From Acholeplasmatales bacterium (GTDB taxonomy: Bacteria > Bacillota_I > Bacilli_A > Izemoplasmatales > Hujiaoplasmataceae), in NCBI GenBank assembly GCA_003477305.1, contig DMTN01000031.1, positions 1-14,296 of the forward strand: DNA of 14,296 nt, in the 5' to 3' direction. The translations under genes and the position numbers were made by a program. Positions within the stretch are counted from its first letter, which is position 1. Each line of letters opens with the position of its first letter. A model generated the notes under the pieces. It had not been told where the DNA came from and made no database searches. It worked only from the letters and a program-made list of their open reading frames with translations. Below, piece after piece: positions 1-6,809 of this stretch.

Positions 1-1
1 C

Positions 2-751
2 GAGGACTTCACCCGCGGCAACGAATCGTGCATGGCGTTGACGAACCTCTATGGCGAAGACGATACGGATATCTACCTGATGTACGGCGGCGGAACGCTG
101 TCCGATGCGGATCTGCAAAACCAGCAACCCAACGTCTCCGGCTGGTTCTACGCCCTCGGCGTCCTCAAGACGACGAAGGCCAATCCGTTCGAACTGACGA
201 ATCTGCGGCTCGATCTCGATGAACCGGCGATGTATCCGACCGACACCAACAAGATCGACTACGGCCTCTTCCGCAAGTGCATGTTCGCCGACTCGATGAT
301 CCGTCACGACAACACCTGGTATCTGTATTACGGCGCCGGCGACATGTACGTCGCCGTCGCCACCGCGCGGGCGGATTTCGCCGCCGCCGCGGCGAGTTTC
401 TCGCTCGACGGCGATACGCTCACCGCTTCGACGCTCGCCTTGAACAAGGCCTACGGCACGGACCAAAGCGACCGGGCGGTCGAGTTCGTTTCCGAGATTT
501 ACGGTCTCGACGGTACGAAACTCGGGGAAATCGTTTCACCTTATGCGATTCCCCACTTCAGCCGCACGAACCTCGGAGCGTACTCCACCGGGGAAGCGAT
601 CGCGGTTTCCGTCGATCTCTCCCTGATTGTCGGCCTGCCGACGCAGTATTACGTCGTCGCCTACGTCAGGGATGCGACGACCGACGAACGACTGAACAAT
701 CCGTCGGTCTATACGGTCATCGATGGCGTCGCGGCCTCGACCGCGAAGTGA
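2..751 (+). CDS. GH130-like glycosidase/phosphorylase, C-terminal part (5' end outside window)
   Basis: The frame is open from the window edge, so the start lies outside; 249 residues are visible. The visible part contains the segment CMFADSMIRHDNTWYLYYGA followed by GDMYVAVATA. It resembles the end of the five-bladed propeller of GH130 enzymes (beta-mannoside phosphorylases/hydrolases and relatives), where a YYGAaD..i..A motif is typical. The last 80 or so residues (EIYGLDGTKLGEIV onward) are beta-rich and look like an added Ig-like domain. The catalytic region is mostly missing here, so substrate and reaction (hydrolysis or phosphorolysis) cannot be judged. The stop codon TGA runs into the ribosome binding site of the next gene, so the two are probably co-transcribed. 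The alternative is another five-bladed propeller glycosidase of the GH43/GH32/GH130 group. I am fairly sure of the fold and less sure of the family. Confidence 0.6.
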   Translation, partial: EDFTRGNESCMALTNLYGEDDTDIYLMYGGGTLSDADLQNQQPNVSGWFYALGVLKTTKANPFELTNLRLDLDEPAMYPTDTNKIDYGLFRKCMFADSMIRHDNTWYLYYGAGDMYVAVATARADFAAAAASFSLDGDTLTASTLALNKAYGTDQSDRAVEFVSEIYGLDGTKLGEIVSPYAIPHFSRTNLGAYSTGEAIAVSVDLSLIVGLPTQYYVVAYVRDATTDERLNNPSVYTVIDGVAASTAK

Positions 752-761
752 GGAGGACATC

Positions 762-2822
762 ATGAAACGATTGATTCCGATCCTGCTTGGATGCATGTTC
801 GCGCTCGGTCTTCTCGGCTGCAGGCAGAAGCTTTCCGTCCCGACCGGCCTAATGCTTTCCGAACGCACCGTTTCTTGGAACGCGGTCGAAGGGGCGACCG
901 ACTACATCCTCAAGGTGAACGACATCGAATATCCGGTGATGGTCCCTACGATGGACCTACCCGAAGGAATGTATGGTCCCGTCGCGCTTTCCGTCAAGGC
1001 GATGACCAGTTTGGAAGAGACGGAATACTCTCCGGTCACAAACGCGATCGCCGTGATCCGGCTGTCCAGCCCGCAAAACCTGATCCAGGACGGCAGTTTC
1101 GTCCGCTGGGACGCGGTCGAGCACGCCACCGGCTACGTGGTCAAACTCGACGGCATCGAGTATCCGACCGTGGAAACGTCCTATGAGATCCCCGCCGGCA
1201 CGTCCGCCGACGTCCAGGTCCTCGCCGTCGGCCGCTCCGACGGGTACATCGTATCGAGCAGCTACTCCGCGGTTCTCGGTCTGCGCGTGTCGCTTGCGGT
1301 TCCCGGCAACATCCGCCTGGTTTCGGGTCTGATCGTCTGGGACGCCGTGGAACATGCGGTCTCCTACGTGGTCCGGATCGGCACGCATGATTACGGCGCG
1401 CCAGGTCTGTCCATCGATCTACGCTATGACTATGTGGGAACCTATACGGTCGAGGTCATGGCCATCGCGGATGATGCGGAATACGCCGATTCCGGCTTCG
1501 GCTCGGCAACCCTGGAGTTTCCCCTCCTCACCCTCGATGCGCCGGAAAATCTCAACTATGGCAGCCAATATGTCACCTTCGAGGCGGTCGCAGGGGCGAT
1601 GGGCTACGACATTCTCGTCAATGGTGCGTTCTATGCGAGCGTCACGACGACCTCCTACCTCGTCCCCCTCACGCTCCTTGAAACCCCCAACGTCTACATC
1701 GAGGTCGTCGCGACCTCGACCATCCATCTCGATTCGGCCCCGAGCCGGCCGGTGTATCTTTTCGCCACGGTGGTCTCGACCGAAGCCGAACTGCGCGCCG
1801 TCACCGGCGGTACAATCACCTTGGCCGCCGACATCGCACTCACCTCGCCCTGGACCCCGCTGGACTTCACCGGATCGTTTGACGGCGCGGGATATACCAT
1901 CTCCAACATCGTGATCGACCAAGACGCCGCGCATCTCGGGTTCTTCGGAATCCTCGAAGACGCCGTCGTCTTTGACCTTACGCTCGCCGGATCGATCACG
2001 GTCGACAGCGCGACTTCCAACGTCCGCGCCGGCGGCCTTGCGGCCGTCGTGATCAACTCGATGGTCTCAAATATCCGCATTCAGTTTACTCTGGAGGTCC
2101 ATTCTTCCAACGGCATCGGCGTGGCCGGCGGCGTCTTCGGCACCGTCGAAGACAGTTTCTTTCTGGAAGTAATCTTTCAAGGAAGCATTGAAACTTCCTG
2201 GATGACGACCGGCGGCTTCGCCGGCCTGTACGCCGCCTCCGTCGACCCATCGCAAACGGTCCGGTGCAGCGTCATCGGCAACGTCACCGGGAGCGGCGGG
2301 GAAGCGACCCCGACCGGCGGCTTCGCCGGGATGATCCTCGACAACATGCTGGAAATCTACGAATGCTCCGTCTGGGGAACCATCTCCGGCTACGGATACC
2401 TCGGCGGGTTCGTCGGGTATCTCGGTTATGGCACCATCGTCGATTCCTACGTCCATGGCGAGATTGAAGCGGGTCCAATGGAAAATGCCAGCCTCGTGGT
2501 CGCGGGCGGCTTCGCCGGCCGCGTCGAAGGCTACAACGTCTCGATCATCCGCTGTCTTGCGATCGCGAGTGTCACTTCGAACAACGCGTCCCCCGATGTC
2601 AGCGTCGGCGGCTTCGCCGGCGTGACCCCGGGCGGGACCTACGCGACGATCTATCAGAACTGCGGGTATTCGGATACGTCCCTCGACCGCATCGGCAATC
2701 CGACGACGGGAAGAGGCGACGGAATCACCGAAATGGATGCGGCGCTTTTGACCGCGATCGCCGATGCCGCTCCCGGAATCTGGGACTTCGACGGCGCCGA
2801 GATCCGGTTGATTTGGGAATAA
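762..2822 (+). CDS. Lipoprotein with four Fn3-like repeats and a GLUG-type beta-helix
   Basis: This is a predicted surface lipoprotein of 686 residues. The chosen start is ATG 762, preceded five bases upstream by AGGAGG (751-756). An upstream ATG at 723 would add 13 polar residues in front of the signal peptide and is disfavoured. The N-terminus is a lipoprotein signal ending in the lipobox LLGC (Cys20). Four related repeats follow at about residues 24-98, 99-178, 178-255 and 255-345, each with a core like W(D/N)AVE.A..Y.V..(N/D)..EY, which is Fn3-like. From about 336 to 660 comes a beta-helix with repeated GGFAG/GGFVG/GGVFG turns, as in GLUG-motif adhesin-type proteins. The frame begins ten bases after the glycosidase stop, suggesting an operon in which enzyme and binding protein share a carbohydrate or surface role. 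The exact ligand is unknown. No LPXTG motif or transmembrane anchor is present; the lipid is the likely anchor. Confidence 0.8.
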   Translation: MKRLIPILLGCMFALGLLGCRQKLSVPTGLMLSERTVSWNAVEGATDYILKVNDIEYPVMVPTMDLPEGMYGPVALSVKAMTSLEETEYSPVTNAIAVIRLSSPQNLIQDGSFVRWDAVEHATGYVVKLDGIEYPTVETSYEIPAGTSADVQVLAVGRSDGYIVSSSYSAVLGLRVSLAVPGNIRLVSGLIVWDAVEHAVSYVVRIGTHDYGAPGLSIDLRYDYVGTYTVEVMAIADDAEYADSGFGSATLEFPLLTLDAPENLNYGSQYVTFEAVAGAMGYDILVNGAFYASVTTTSYLVPLTLLETPNVYIEVVATSTIHLDSAPSRPVYLFATVVSTEAELRAVTGGTITLAADIALTSPWTPLDFTGSFDGAGYTISNIVIDQDAAHLGFFGILEDAVVFDLTLAGSITVDSATSNVRAGGLAAVVINSMVSNIRIQFTLEVHSSNGIGVAGGVFGTVEDSFFLEVIFQGSIETSWMTTGGFAGLYAASVDPSQTVRCSVIGNVTGSGGEATPTGGFAGMILDNMLEIYECSVWGTISGYGYLGGFVGYLGYGTIVDSYVHGEIEAGPMENASLVVAGGFAGRVEGYNVSIIRCLAIASVTSNNASPDVSVGGFAGVTPGGTYATIYQNCGYSDTSLDRIGNPTTGRGDGITEMDAALLTAIADAAPGIWDFDGAEIRLIWE

Positions 2823-2847
2823 TCGTCAAGGCTTAAGAAAGATATTA

Positions 2848-2853
2848 TATAAT
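2848..2853 (+). promoter_or_regulatory. Probable -10 box (TATAAT) for the peptide 1 / secreted protein 1 unit
   Basis: A perfect TATAAT lies in an AT-rich patch (2832-2854) just after the lipoprotein stop, inside otherwise GC-rich DNA. The best -35 candidate is weak (TCGTCA at 2823-2828, 19 bases upstream). Transcription from here would give a leader of about 160 bases before the peptide start at 3020. Confidence 0.5.
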
Positions 2854-3019
2854 AGAGAGGGAGATGGAACGCAATCGGCTACATGATCTTTTCAACCTTG
2901 GTGCTCAAACGCAATCACCCCATCGGTTTTCCCCGCTTTATACAAGGGAGAAGACCCCGGGCGGTCCGCCGCACAAACACAACCGATATGATTTCCATAC
3001 GGGAAAGAGGAGTGAAAGA
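2854..3019 (+). other. Leader region before peptide 1
   Basis: About 165 bases separate the -10 box from the peptide gene. The frame of the peptide stays open upstream to an ATG at 2864. However, that start has a ribosome binding site almost touching the ATG, and the second peptide copy has no matching extension, so I treat the stretch as untranslated leader. It contains a near-palindrome, GGCGG-T-CCGCC (2960-2970), and two CGCAATC words. I recognise no riboswitch. Confidence 0.35.
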
Positions 3020-3157
3020 ATGAAGGATATCCTTCAGATTCAGAAACAAACATACGAAACCCCGACGATCGAGATCGTCACATTCGCGCTCGAGGAAAGC
3101 ATTGCGACGAGCGGCGACTTCGGCTCCGCGACCTTGTGCGGGGAAGAGATTTACTGA
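3020..3157 (+). CDS. Candidate RiPP precursor peptide, copy 1 (45 aa)
   Basis: The gene encodes a 45-residue peptide starting at ATG 3020, preceded by GAGGAG (3007-3012) at a seven-base spacing. The N-terminal 11 residues are unlike those of copy 2. From YETPTIEIVTF to the end it matches the peptide at 10782 at 32 of 34 positions, including the terminal SIATSGDFGSATLCGEEIY. Among those 34 codons, 16 differ silently and only two change the residue, which shows selection on the peptide. It has no signal peptide and no double-glycine leader, and contains a single Cys (residue 40) and a C-terminal Ile-Tyr. It lies 3.7 kb upstream of a radical SAM/PqqD/kinase/peptidase/nucleotidyltransferase operon, and I infer that it is a substrate of that machinery. 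Its TGA stop lies within the ribosome binding site of the next gene. The alternative is a small regulatory or chaperone-like peptide for the secreted protein. Confidence 0.75.
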   Translation: MKDILQIQKQTYETPTIEIVTFALEESIATSGDFGSATLCGEEIY

Positions 3158-3163
3158 GGAGGA
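3156..3163 (+). promoter_or_regulatory. Ribosome binding site overlapping the peptide 1 stop codon
   Basis: GAGGAGGA begins inside the TGA stop (3155-3157) of peptide 1 and sits eight bases before ATG 3171. The same arrangement, with the same eight-base spacing, occurs after peptide 2. This supports the start at 3171 and suggests translational coupling. Confidence 0.75.
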
Positions 3164-3170
3164 TGAGACG

Positions 3171-5414
3171 ATGAAAAAGTCAGTATTGACATTATTCACA
3201 TTGATCGTCACCATCCTCGGGTTTTCCGCGATCGTCGTCCATGCGGCCCCGATCGAAGATATGGGTTTGAACGGGGAGCAGCAACTCGGCGTCGCGGTCA
3301 GCGGCACCGTCACCTCTTATTTCGACGGCGACAACGATCCGTCGCAGACCGTGACCAGCACCTACGGCACGGCCCTCGCCGTCACGAACAAACTGTCCGA
3401 TTATACCGGCTACACGTTCTACTGCTGGATCGTCAACGGCGTCGTCCGCACCGATCTGGCGATTGGATATTCTTTCACGATGACCGACGGGCTCGACCTC
3501 AAGGCGATCTTCTATCCGAACGGCACCAACGGTACGACTCTGACGTATCCCGTCGTGTTCATGGACGCCAATGGTGAACTGCTCGAAGTCGAATACGTGG
3601 CGCCGAATGGCGCCGCCTCGGCCCCGGGAACGCTTCCGACGAAACTCGGGTTTGACGTCTCCGTGACGCCTTGGACCAACACCTTCGCGGTCGTCGCCGG
3701 ACCCGTCGTGACCGTCCTGCAGTACACCAAGACCAACGCGACGGAATACGCCGTGACGGTCGTCAACGGCACGATCAATGATTTGACTTCGGATACCATC
3801 GAATACAACACCGTCGCAACCGTCATCGCTCCGGCGATGTCGGGGGAATTGTATTTCCATCATTGGGAAATGCAGGATCTGACGGTCAGCTACAGCGCGT
3901 CCTATTCCTTCACGGTCGTCGAAGCGGTGACCCTCACCGCCTACTACGCGACGTCGTCGCCCGCCGATCAGCCGCGCGTCATGATCACCAATGATCTTGC
4001 GCTGCGCAGCGGATACAAGACCTTCATCGGCCAGTTCTATCTGCCTTCGGGCTATTCCTTGGTCGAATGGGGCATCGTCTCGACCGCGTCCGCGACCGCG
4101 ATGACCGACATCGGCACCGCGTCCGTGATCCGCAACAAATCGACCAAGTACAACGCCACGACGAAGGAATTCGTGCTTTCGATCACCAATGCGAACTCAG
4201 CCAGCTACCGCGGCTACCTCATCTGCAAGAATGCCTCGAACGTACTCGTCACAGTTTACAGCGACAACGCCTTTAACGTCGTCAACGGTGGTTTTGAAAC
4301 AGACTCAATCTATGGTTGGAATAGTTATCGTATTTGGAAAAACGAAAGTGGAATTGAAGCTTGGCAAGATGCACGTGTTGTAAATGACACATATTTTGGT
4401 TCAAACCCTTATGGACGCGATGGCAATTATAATCTAGGTGTCGTTTGGGATGGTGCTTCTTGGGACCAGGGGTCAGAAAGAATGGGACACTTGCGATCTT
4501 CTGATTTCATTCTTGGCGGATCGGGTTGGATTAGTTTTAAATTAGGTGGTGGAAAAACAACATCGGTCGCATATGTGTCAGTTAGAAAAACTTCCGACAA
4601 TACCGAAATTGCCCGCTTCGGAAATCCAAACTTCAACAATACAGGAATTGCGACCGCTCAATACGGGAGTTCTATTTCCAATGCGGAAGCCTTCCTGTTC
4701 CAGTATTATTTCGATCTCAGTTCCATCGGAACACTCGGAGATTCATACTATATTGTAATCTCTGACACGACATCTTATGACTGGTGTGTTTTGTCGGCTG
4801 ATAGCTTCATCACGTATTATGCATCTGATCCGACACCAGGAGAGAATCAAACTGCAACAAACATCATTCCTTCAATTTTGGGTATAGATACCGCAACCAA
4901 TGCTATAGTCAATGGATACTTTGCTACAAATTTTGATGGATGGGAGAATGTGAATAGCACATGGCGACGCTCATCCGATGGAACGGCATATAGTAGTACG
5001 AATAGTACCGATTCTGGGTATCTTGGTCTTGTCCGCTCCAGTGCATTTAGTATTGTGGGGAACCCATACATTCGTTTTGGATGGGGCGGCAGCATTAGAT
5101 ACGATAAACAGATGTTCATTTCAGTTAAGGAAGTTGGCACAAACATTGAAGTTTTAAGATTTGTGCGCCGCGACAATCTCAGTTCAAAAGAAAACGTTGA
5201 TTTGGATAATCACATGCTGAATTTATCAGGTCTTAGTACAAGCAAATTGTATTATCTTGAGTTTTGTGATAACAAAACAAGCAGTGTTGGGTATATGCGA
5301 ATTGACGAACTGCGATTTGTTCCCGAATCCGAGTGGAACAGCGTCACTTCGGGTGACCGAGCCGTCTCAATCTCCGGCATCCCAACCAACTTCATCTACA
5401 CGAAACCGTTCTAA
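3171..5414 (+). CDS. Secreted repeat protein, paralog 1, with C-terminal carbohydrate-binding-like modules
   Basis: The protein has 747 residues and a Sec signal peptide, MKKSVLTLF...IVVHA, with likely cleavage near residue 25. An upstream in-frame start at 3102 would run through the peptide gene and is rejected. Three repeat-type beta modules follow at about 44-117, 126-186 and 190-261, with the pattern SYFD...YG...GYTF..W..NG...DL, similar to InlB B-repeat/Flg_new-type modules. A fourth shared domain starts near 278 (LRSGYKTFIGQFYLPSGYSLVEWGI). This N-terminal half is shared with the genes at 10934 and 13419. The C-terminal half holds two jelly-roll-like repeats (about 365-553 and 575-725), each opening VNGGFETD...GW or VNGYFATNFDGW. 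Its DNA is AT-richer than the scaffold. No LPXTG, lipobox or membrane anchor is visible, so it is probably secreted or held non-covalently. It is probably co-translated with peptide 1. The function is unknown; surface or glycan binding is an inference. Confidence 0.8.
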   Translation: MKKSVLTLFTLIVTILGFSAIVVHAAPIEDMGLNGEQQLGVAVSGTVTSYFDGDNDPSQTVTSTYGTALAVTNKLSDYTGYTFYCWIVNGVVRTDLAIGYSFTMTDGLDLKAIFYPNGTNGTTLTYPVVFMDANGELLEVEYVAPNGAASAPGTLPTKLGFDVSVTPWTNTFAVVAGPVVTVLQYTKTNATEYAVTVVNGTINDLTSDTIEYNTVATVIAPAMSGELYFHHWEMQDLTVSYSASYSFTVVEAVTLTAYYATSSPADQPRVMITNDLALRSGYKTFIGQFYLPSGYSLVEWGIVSTASATAMTDIGTASVIRNKSTKYNATTKEFVLSITNANSASYRGYLICKNASNVLVTVYSDNAFNVVNGGFETDSIYGWNSYRIWKNESGIEAWQDARVVNDTYFGSNPYGRDGNYNLGVVWDGASWDQGSERMGHLRSSDFILGGSGWISFKLGGGKTTSVAYVSVRKTSDNTEIARFGNPNFNNTGIATAQYGSSISNAEAFLFQYYFDLSSIGTLGDSYYIVISDTTSYDWCVLSADSFITYYASDPTPGENQTATNIIPSILGIDTATNAIVNGYFATNFDGWENVNSTWRRSSDGTAYSSTNSTDSGYLGLVRSSAFSIVGNPYIRFGWGGSIRYDKQMFISVKEVGTNIEVLRFVRRDNLSSKENVDLDNHMLNLSGLSTSKLYYLEFCDNKTSSVGYMRIDELRFVPESEWNSVTSGDRAVSISGIPTNFIYTKPF
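4290..5325 (+). other. AT-rich C-terminal cassette within secreted protein 1
   Basis: Base composition and codon use change abruptly near 4290 and revert near 5325, inside one open frame. By hand count, 4321-4380 is 38% G+C, against 62% for 3301-3360 in the same gene. The segment encodes the two jelly-roll-like modules. It has no equivalent in paralog 2. This is consistent with a swapped or transferred module; no flanking repeats or mobile-element genes were found. Confidence 0.6.
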
Positions 5415-5438
5415 AACACCTTCATATCAATGCGGTAA

Positions 5439-5465
5439 ACGGCCCCGCTTCAGCGGCGGGGCCGT
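5439..5465 (+). terminator. GC-rich hairpin after secreted protein 1
   Basis: A perfect 10-bp inverted repeat, ACGGCCCCGC / GCGGGGCCGT, with a seven-base loop lies 24 bases after the stop codon. The position suits a terminator, but no T-run follows, so an intrinsic terminator is not certain. It could also protect the mRNA 3' end. Confidence 0.55.
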
Positions 5466-5491
5466 GATCCGCTCTTCCTTATGCCATCTGT

Positions 5492-5509
5492 CCGGGTCAC
5501 AAGACCCGG
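5492..5509 (+). repeat. Small inverted repeat CCGGGTC-acaa-GACCCGG
   Basis: A perfect 7-bp stem with a four-base loop lies between the hairpin at 5439 and the next gene. No T-run follows. It may be a second terminator element or lie in the leader of the 5549 gene; the sequence does not decide between these. Confidence 0.4.
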
Positions 5510-5548
5510 TGATGATATCCATTCTGTTCCATGAGAGGACTTGCTGCC

Positions 5549-6730
5549 ATGCGACTCAGGATTCTGATTCTATTCATCTTTTTGTTTGCACTCGTCGGGT
5601 GCGATTCCCTCATCAGCGTCACGACGACGATGACGACCGAGTCGACGACGATTGTCACGACCATGACGACTGTGACCACCGAGCCGACCACGGCGGAAGC
5701 GACGACCACCACGACCTTGGCACCGCTGCCGGTGCCCTACGACCTCGAACTTGATGACGAGGAACTTTTGACATGGACCGGGTTTTCCCCCGATGCGAGT
5801 TATATCGTCGAAGTCGACGGCGTCGAATATCCGATGGCCGGCACCGAATTCGACATGTCCACATATCCCGACGCCGTCTATCTGATCCGCATCCGTACGG
5901 TTCTCGGTTATCGCATGTCGGAATTTTCGCTTCCCGTGTCCTTCACGATCCTGAATCATCCGGAAATCCCCTGGAACCTGTTGTTCATGGGAAACTATCT
6001 GACCTGGAACGAGACCCAGAATGCGATCGGCTACCGCGTGAGCGTCGACGAAGTCGATACCGACGTGGCCGATGCCGCATTCGATCTGACCGGTCTCGAA
6101 GCGAACGCCTTCCATACGCTCTCGGTCCGCGCTCTTTATGAAGGCGGCTTCGTTTCCGATGCGTCCATCCCGGTGTATTACCACACCTATTTCACCGATG
6201 CCGGCACCGCGAATACCAGTTTTAACAAGAACGCCCCGCTCGACGTCGTCTGCGACTTCACCGAAGAAACATGGACCTTCGAAGGCATCCTCTTCGACGA
6301 CGTCCCGCTGGATGAAGCGTTTTACTCCGTCACGGACAACATCCTGACCTTCCTCGACGATTATCTGATCGAACTTCCTTATGACGACTACGAATTCCTC
6401 GTTTTGACCTCGGAAGGCTACGTGACGCTCATCCTCGACGTCGTCGACGACCGCCAGCCGTTCATGATCTCCTCAAACCAGGTGATCTTCACCGGCAGCG
6501 ACATCATCCTCACGTTCGAAGTCTACGACGGCGCGATCGTCAGCGTCTCCGGAAACGACATCACGTCCGCCGACTATCTGATCCTCGGGAACACCGTGAC
6601 GATCTCGGCGGCCTACGTCGTCGCCAAGTTCAACGAAAACCCCGACCGCGCCGTCCTGATCCTCGGATACAACGTCTCGGCCAACGACTACGTCTCGATC
6701 GGCTACGTCTTCATCCGCCTGCCGGCCTGA
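5549..6730 (+). CDS. Lipoprotein with Thr-rich stalk, Fn3-like repeats and X2-like domains
   Basis: The predicted surface lipoprotein has 393 residues. ATG 5549 is preferred over ATG 5531 because AGAGGA (5534-5539) lies nine bases before it and the hydrophobic signal starts directly (MRLRILILFIF). The lipobox is LVGC (Cys18). Residues 24-58 are a Thr-rich, low-complexity stalk built from ACG/ACC codons, probably spanning the cell wall or surface layer. Two Fn3-like repeats follow (about 61-140 and 141-220), resembling those of the 762 lipoprotein (W...Y.V.VD.VEYP). From about 221 come two domains with the CBM_X2/Ig-like pattern: SFNKNAPLDV...YSVTDNILTF..DYLIELP, then a more diverged copy with GNTVTISAAYV. 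The gene sits alone between the hairpins at 5439-5509 and the terminator at 6749. It may act in polysaccharide or surface binding, and any link to the RiPP-like operon is only by position. Confidence 0.75.
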   Translation: MRLRILILFIFLFALVGCDSLISVTTTMTTESTTIVTTMTTVTTEPTTAEATTTTTLAPLPVPYDLELDDEELLTWTGFSPDASYIVEVDGVEYPMAGTEFDMSTYPDAVYLIRIRTVLGYRMSEFSLPVSFTILNHPEIPWNLLFMGNYLTWNETQNAIGYRVSVDEVDTDVADAAFDLTGLEANAFHTLSVRALYEGGFVSDASIPVYYHTYFTDAGTANTSFNKNAPLDVVCDFTEETWTFEGILFDDVPLDEAFYSVTDNILTFLDDYLIELPYDDYEFLVLTSEGYVTLILDVVDDRQPFMISSNQVIFTGSDIILTFEVYDGAIVSVSGNDITSADYLILGNTVTISAAYVVAKFNENPDRAVLILGYNVSANDYVSIGYVFIRLPA

Positions 6731-6748
6731 TCAAAATGAATGATTGCG

Positions 6749-6779
6749 AAAAGAGCGGGTACGAACGACCCGCTCTTTT
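6749..6779 (+). terminator. Intrinsic terminator after lipoprotein 2
   Basis: A perfect 12-bp stem, AAAAGAGCGGGT / ACCCGCTCTTTT, with a seven-base loop begins 18 bases after the stop and ends in TTTT. Its 3' edge abuts the -10 box of the next operon. Confidence 0.85.
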
Positions 6780-6789
6780 GATACAATAT
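6776..6789 (+). promoter_or_regulatory. Extended -10 promoter of the maturation operon
   Basis: The word TTTTGATACAATAT contains TGaTACAAT, an extended -10 (TGn plus hexamer), 22 bases before ATG 6810. It matches the promoter of the 13419 gene (13375-13388) at 13 of 14 positions. The -35 region falls inside the terminator hairpin and has no good match, which fits an extended -10 promoter. Confidence 0.6.
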
Positions 6790-6809
6790 AGAGGGAAGGT
6801 GAAGACGCC

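Noticed and set aside
723..761. Upstream ATG for the Fn3/GLUG lipoprotein
   Set aside because: It would place 13 polar residues before the signal peptide and overlap the glycosidase gene; ATG 762 has AGGAGG at good spacing.
2864..3019. N-terminal extension of peptide 1 to ATG 2864 (97 residues)
   Set aside because: The ribosome binding site touches the ATG, the extra residues have no counterpart in copy 2, and ATG 3020 has a well-spaced GAGGAG.
4290..5325. Composition island as an inserted mobile element
   Set aside because: No transposase, terminal inverted repeats or target duplications were seen, and the reading frame continues through it as coherent protein modules.
5610..5725. ACG/ACC-rich low-complexity stretch as a DNA tandem repeat or CRISPR-like element
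   Set aside because: It is explained by the Thr-rich stalk of the lipoprotein; no regular repeat unit or spacer structure exists.
5570..6184. 204-residue open frame on the minus strand opposite lipoprotein 2
   Set aside because: Arg/Asp/Gly-rich composition is typical of antisense reading of GC-rich genes; no ribosome binding site or domain supports it.
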